Shown: piece after piece, positions 60,465 through 64,000 of the stretch
How the letters are laid out: each line of letters starts with the position of its first letter
Numbering within the stretch: position 1 is the stretch's first letter
From: JADLHS01 sp049840435
GTDB taxonomy: Bacteria > Verrucomicrobiota > Verrucomicrobiia > Limisphaerales > JADLHS01
Assembly: GCA_049840435.1 (NCBI GenBank)
Contig: JASGKY010000013.1
Coordinates: forward strand, 62,001-126,000
Direction: 5' to 3'
DNA length: 64,000 nt
Program-made: the position numbers and the translations under genes
Notes under the pieces: generated by a model
Databases searched by the model: none
What the model was told of the DNA's origin: nothing
The model's input: only the letters and a program-made list of their open reading frames with translations

Positions 60465-62267
60465 ATGAAGAGACTGCTCTTACAGATGGTTCTTTCCTTC
60501 GCGTTGCTGCTTGCGACATCTGGTTACGCCCAGACGGCCACCGAGGCTGAGGCATTCGTGGTCCAGGCCGAAAAGGAGCTGGCGACTTACACCACTTCGG
60601 CGAGTCGCATGAACTGGGTCAATCTTACCTATATCACTGAGGATACCGACGCGCTGGCTGCTGAATTTGGCGCGCGCGGTACGGAGATGAGTGTCCGACT
60701 GGCCAAGGATGCTGCGAAGTTTGATAAGACCAAGGGGCTGTCGTTCGACGTTCGGCGCAAACTCGATTTCCTCAAGCAAAGCATCGTCCTGCCCGCTCCA
60801 CAAAAACCCGGCGCGGCTGACGAACTCAATGTCATCGCCACGCGCCTGCAATCCAGCTACGGCAAAGGCAAGGGCACGCTGGAAGGCAAGCCGACGAATG
60901 GTTCTGACATCGAGGAGGCGATGGGCATCGTGCGTGATCCGGAGAAGCTCAAGGAGATGTGGACGAGCTGGCACGACAATGTCGGCACGCCGATGCGCGA
61001 CGATTACACCCGCCTCGTGAACATCGCCAACGAAGGCGCGAAGGAGTTGGGATATCCGGACGTGGGCGCGATGTGGCGTTCCGGCTACGACATGCCGCCC
61101 GAGGATTTTGCGCGCGAGATGGACCGGCTCTGGTTGCAGGTCAAACCGCTCTACGACCAGTTGCACTGCTACGTGCGCGCGAAGCTTCACGAGCATTACG
61201 GCGACAAAGTGCAACCAGCCACCGGTCCGATCCGCGCGGATCTGCTCGGCAACATGTGGGCGCAGGAATGGGGCAACATCTATCCCTTGGTCGCACCCAA
61301 GGGCGTAGGGGACGTCGGCTATGACCTCACGGCGTTGCTGCTCGCGAAACAATACGATCCCCTCAAGATGGTGAAGGCTGGCGAAGGTTTTTACACCTCA
61401 CTCGGTTTGCCAGCCTTACCCACCACGTTCTGGGAACGCTCCATGTTCACCAAGCCCGCCGATCGCGAAGTCGTTTGTCACGCGTCCGCTTGGGATATTG
61501 ATAATATCAACGACCTGCGCATCAAGATGTGCATCAAGGTCAATGGCGATGATTTCGTGGTCATCCATCACGAACTCGGGCACAACTATTATCAACGCGC
61601 TTACAATCAGCAGCCGTTCCTCTACCTCAACGGCGCGCATGACGGCTTTCACGAAGCGATCGGCGATTTCATTGCCCTGTCCATCACGCCGGAATATCTG
61701 GTGCAGATCGGGCTGCTGGATGCGACCAATGTGCCGAGCGCCGACAAGGACATCGGCCTGCTGCTGCGTCAGGCCTTGGACAAGGTGGCCTTCCTGCCGT
61801 TTGGCCTGCTCATGGACAAGTGGCGTTGGGAAGTTTTCAATGGGAATACCAAGCCTGCGGATTATGAAAAGGTCTGGACCAACTTGCGCCTCAAATATCA
61901 AGGCATTGTTCCGCCCGGCGAACGTCCGGCAACTGCTTTCGATCCCGGCGCGAAGTATCACATCCCTGGCAACACGCCGTATGCTCGCTATTTCCTCGCG
62001 CGCATTCTTCAGTTCCAGTTTTATCAGGCCGCCGCCAAGCAAGTCGGTTGGAAAGGCCCACTGCACCGGTGCTCGTTCTATGGAGACAAGGGAGTGGGCG
62101 ACCGGTTGAACAAGATGCTTGCGATGGGGGCAGCAAAACCTTGGCCCGATGCACTCGAAGCCTTCACCGGCAGTCGCCAGATGGACGGCGCGGCCATGAT
62201 CGCCTATTTTCAACCGCTGATGAAGTGGCTCGAGGAGCAGAACAAAGGCCGGCAAACCGGTTGGTGA
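60465..62267 (+). CDS. M2 family metallopeptidase (peptidyl-dipeptidase, ACE-like)
   Basis: A 600-residue exported enzyme with a signal peptide (to SGYAQ). The zinc site is complete: HELGH (H369, E370, H373) and the third ligand E397 in HEAIGD, exactly 24 residues after the second histidine as in angiotensin-converting enzyme. RHLW-type substrate regions such as DVGAMWRSGYDMP and FYQAAAKQVGWKGPLHRCSFYGD are also of the family. It removes dipeptides from the C-terminus of peptides in the periplasm. It ends just before a dispersed repeat. Confidence 0.94.
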   Translation: MKRLLLQMVLSFALLLATSGYAQTATEAEAFVVQAEKELATYTTSASRMNWVNLTYITEDTDALAAEFGARGTEMSVRLAKDAAKFDKTKGLSFDVRRKLDFLKQSIVLPAPQKPGAADELNVIATRLQSSYGKGKGTLEGKPTNGSDIEEAMGIVRDPEKLKEMWTSWHDNVGTPMRDDYTRLVNIANEGAKELGYPDVGAMWRSGYDMPPEDFAREMDRLWLQVKPLYDQLHCYVRAKLHEHYGDKVQPATGPIRADLLGNMWAQEWGNIYPLVAPKGVGDVGYDLTALLLAKQYDPLKMVKAGEGFYTSLGLPALPTTFWERSMFTKPADREVVCHASAWDIDNINDLRIKMCIKVNGDDFVVIHHELGHNYYQRAYNQQPFLYLNGAHDGFHEAIGDFIALSITPEYLVQIGLLDATNVPSADKDIGLLLRQALDKVAFLPFGLLMDKWRWEVFNGNTKPADYEKVWTNLRLKYQGIVPPGERPATAFDPGAKYHIPGNTPYARYFLARILQFQFYQAAAKQVGWKGPLHRCSFYGDKGVGDRLNKMLAMGAAKPWPDALEAFTGSRQMDGAAMIAYFQPLMKWLEEQNKGRQTGW

Positions 62268-62274
62268 GCCGGGG

Positions 62275-62298
62275 CTGTAGCGGCGGTCTGTGACCGCC
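62275..62298. repeat. Half copy of the CTGTAGCGGCGG repeat
   Basis: Twenty-four bases identical to 7940-7963, including the GGCGGTC-TGT-GACCGCC hairpin. The right half of the element is missing here. It lies eight bases after the M2 peptidase stop and may act as a terminator-like hairpin. Confidence 0.75.
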
Positions 62299-62404
62299 GG
62301 TGTCATTGAGACTGCGCTTGGTTTTACGTTTGCCAAGGCGACGTAATCTCACTACCGTTTGCTCAGATAAACGCCGTGAACCGCGCGACAACGACAACCA
62401 TTTA

Positions 62405-62465
62405 GCGTTCATTCCGAAACCGGAGTGAACGCCAACGCCTCAGACCGCAAGTCCGGGGCGTTTTT
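62405..62465 (+). terminator. Tandem hairpins and intrinsic terminator upstream of thrS
   Basis: A first hairpin has arms GCGTTCA (62405-62411) and TGAACGC (62426-62432) with an inner TCCG/CGGA stem. It is followed at once by AACGCC (62434-62439) with GGCGTT (62457-62462) and TTTTT. This lies 120 bases before thrS. It may end the peptidase transcript or serve as an attenuator in a thrS leader; the two cannot be separated by eye. Confidence 0.6.
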
Positions 62466-62474
62466 GTTTCATGA

Positions 62475-62572
62475 GACACGAATTTCACAAATTAGCACGA
62501 ATGCCGGTGAGGAATGATTTTCCCATTTCCTTCGCCGCTTTTGGATTCGTGTCAATTCGTGTAATTAGTGTC
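62475..62572. repeat. Dispersed palindromic repeat (GACACGAAT type), second copy
   Basis: GACACGAATTTCACAAATTAGCACGAAT (from 62475; arms quoted in parts: GACACGAATTTCACAAATTA then GCACGAAT) is matched by the inverted ATTCGTGTCAATTCGTGTAA and TTAGTGTC (62545-62572). Same family as 26974-27090. It immediately precedes thrS. Confidence 0.7.
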
Positions 62573-62584
62573 TAAATTCATTTT

Positions 62585-64000
62585 ATGGCCGAAGCAAATC
62601 AGCAACCCGCAGCCGAACAACCGAAAGACCGCAAGTCACTCGACGACCGCAACAAGATGTCCGACCTCGAACGCCTCCGGCATTCGTGCGCGCATGTCTT
62701 CGCCACCGCCGTCCTCCGCATCTGGCCCGAAGCCCAGCTTGCCTACGGCCCGCCCGTCGAGACCGGGTTCTACTACGACCTCGAAATGCCACATCGCATC
62801 TCGCAGGAGGATTTTGCGCGCATTGAGGAGGAGATGAAGAAGGAGATCAAGGCCAACAACGTCTTCCAGAAGATCGAAGTGCCGCGCGAACAAGCCATCA
62901 AGGACGCGCAAAGCGGTCGGCTTGGCGGCTTGAGCGAACGGCCCGGCAACATCAGCAAATTCAAACTCGATCTTATCGCGCAGATTCCCGAGGGCGAAGC
63001 CATCTCGTATTTCCAGAACGGCGATTTCCTCGATCTCTGCGCCGGGCCGCATGTGATGCGCACGGGCAACATCGGCGCGTTCAAGCTCACCAGCGTGGCC
63101 GCTGCGTATTACAAGGGCGACGAAAAAGGCCCGCAGCTTCAGCGCATCTACGGCACGGCGTTCAAGAACAAGACCGCACTCGACGAGTATTTCAAGATGC
63201 TCGAGGAGGCCAAGCGTCGCGACCATCGCAAGATTGGCGCGGAGATGGGGCTGTTCGCGATTGACACGGAATACGTCGGACCGGGCATGCCGCTGTGGTT
63301 GCCCAAGGGCACGATGCTTGTCGAAGAACTGGAGAAGCTGGCCAAGGAAACTGAATTCGCCGCCGGCTACGTCCGCGTCCGCACGCCGCATCTGGCCAAG
63401 GAGAAGATGTATAAAACCTCCGGCCATCTGCCGTATTACGCGGAGAGCATGTTCCCGCCGATGAACCTGCTGGAGGAGCAGGCCCGGGAGAAGAATGAGG
63501 AACTGACCCGGCGCAAGTTCACCATCATGGACGAACTGCTCAAGCTGAAGGGGCAGGGTGTCTCGGCGGATGATGAGAAAATCAAGACGCTAGAGCGCGA
63601 GATGCTCGACATCACGCTGCAACAGGATGCGCTGGGCGAGAAGTATTACCTCAAGGCGATGAACTGCCCGCATCATCACCGCATCTTCGCGGCCGAGCCC
63701 AAGAGTTATCGCGATCTGCCGTTGCGCCTCGCGGAATACGGCTGCTGCTATCGCTACGAGCAGTCGGGCGAGTTGTTCGGCCTCATGCGCGTGCGTTCGC
63801 TCAACATGAACGACGCGCACATCTATTGCACCGAGGAGCAGTTCGCCGACGAGTTCCGTGCCGTGAACGACATGTATCTGAAGTATTTCAAGACCTTCGG
63901 CCTCGAAAAATATCAGATGCGCTTCAGCACGCATTCGGCGGAAGGGCTGGGCAAGAAATACGTCAACGAACCGGAATTGTGGAAGAAGACCGAGGACATG
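62585..64000 (+). CDS. thrS: Threonyl-tRNA synthetase lacking a TGS domain (3' truncated by window)
   Basis: 472 residues are visible; the frame is open at the window end. After a short charged leader the protein begins directly with the editing domain (LRHSCAHVFATAVL with its HxxxH, and DLCAGPHV), so the usual N-terminal TGS domain of about 60 residues is missing. The catalytic core starts near MGLFAIDTEYVGPGMPLWLP, and MNCPHHHRIF brings the zinc cysteine. Between the YYAESMFPPM and YYLKAMNCP motifs lies an extra charged helical segment of about 45 residues compared with E. coli ThrS. It charges tRNA-Thr in the cytoplasm. Confidence 0.93.
   Translation, partial: MAEANQQPAAEQPKDRKSLDDRNKMSDLERLRHSCAHVFATAVLRIWPEAQLAYGPPVETGFYYDLEMPHRISQEDFARIEEEMKKEIKANNVFQKIEVPREQAIKDAQSGRLGGLSERPGNISKFKLDLIAQIPEGEAISYFQNGDFLDLCAGPHVMRTGNIGAFKLTSVAAAYYKGDEKGPQLQRIYGTAFKNKTALDEYFKMLEEAKRRDHRKIGAEMGLFAIDTEYVGPGMPLWLPKGTMLVEELEKLAKETEFAAGYVRVRTPHLAKEKMYKTSGHLPYYAESMFPPMNLLEEQAREKNEELTRRKFTIMDELLKLKGQGVSADDEKIKTLEREMLDITLQQDALGEKYYLKAMNCPHHHRIFAAEPKSYRDLPLRLAEYGCCYRYEQSGELFGLMRVRSLNMNDAHIYCTEEQFADEFRAVNDMYLKYFKTFGLEKYQMRFSTHSAEGLGKKYVNEPELWKKTEDM

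Noticed and set aside
62300..62470. tRNA gene upstream of thrS
   Set aside because: The hairpins do not give a cloverleaf with acceptor, D and T arms; a terminator is the better reading.

Overview
The window looks like chromosomal DNA of a Verrucomicrobiota bacterium, most likely from the Limisphaerales/Pedosphaeraceae side of the phylum. Supporting signs are moderately high GC, few clear Shine-Dalgarno motifs, a one-gene GFSLIELL pseudopilin, large secreted RCC1-repeat proteins ending in a FYRI-type module, a ThrS that starts directly at its editing domain, and dispersed palindromic repeats (GGTAGGGCGCGTC, CTGTAGCGGCGG and GACACGAAT types). This is inference from style; there is no rRNA or tRNA in the window to confirm it.

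Layout. 0-8.6 kb: two paralogous nucleoside-type MFS transporters (the first cut by the window edge), a frameshifted Ca2+/H+ antiporter, an AlgI/AlgJ-type O-acetylation cluster with a GNAT enzyme, an exported esterase, a small lipoprotein and a histidine phosphatase. 8.7-14.6 kb: a giant exported protein of three seven-repeat RCC1 blocks, and a GH43 glycosidase. 14.6-25.6 kb: an accessory region. It holds nested palindromic repeats, a fibronectin-III protein with a duplicated 3' end, a TIR-STAND-TPR protein resembling an NLR, a membrane protein, a frameshifted M48-TPR membrane protease, and a second TIR protein with a very long coiled coil. The modules are separated by degenerate direct copies of the 3' end of purB, and the intact purB closes the region at 25.6 kb. 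I read this as stepwise insertion at the purB 3' end.

27-34 kb: an exported HNH nuclease, a PAS-rich hybrid kinase with a NarL-type regulator, and an MCP with CheW. 34-39 kb: a discoidin-like secreted protein, an Agl23-type membrane protein and an EamA transporter in an apparent operon, then PlsC and a tetraheme cytochrome. 39-50 kb: an OmpR/kinase pair, CoaB-like protein, pseudopilin, a propeller/Y_Y_Y sensor kinase with an unusual HTH-bearing regulator, an EEP lipoprotein, Mpl, and an RpoN-type AAA+ activator.

50-64 kb: a VIT/VWA surface protein followed by a rhombosortase-like rhomboid, a permuted papain-like hydrolase, RlpA, then prfA/rpmE with LOG and HAD genes, a TlpA-like protein, zinc-finger and LURP-one proteins, an ACE-like M2 peptidase, and thrS running off the window.

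The strongest candidates for something new are the purB-tail-delimited island with two TIR proteins and a divergent membrane protease, and the VIT/VWA protein paired with a rhombosortase-like protease. Three genes (chaA, RCC1, M48) each carry one single-base frameshift of the same sign, which more likely reflects assembly errors than three real pseudogenes.
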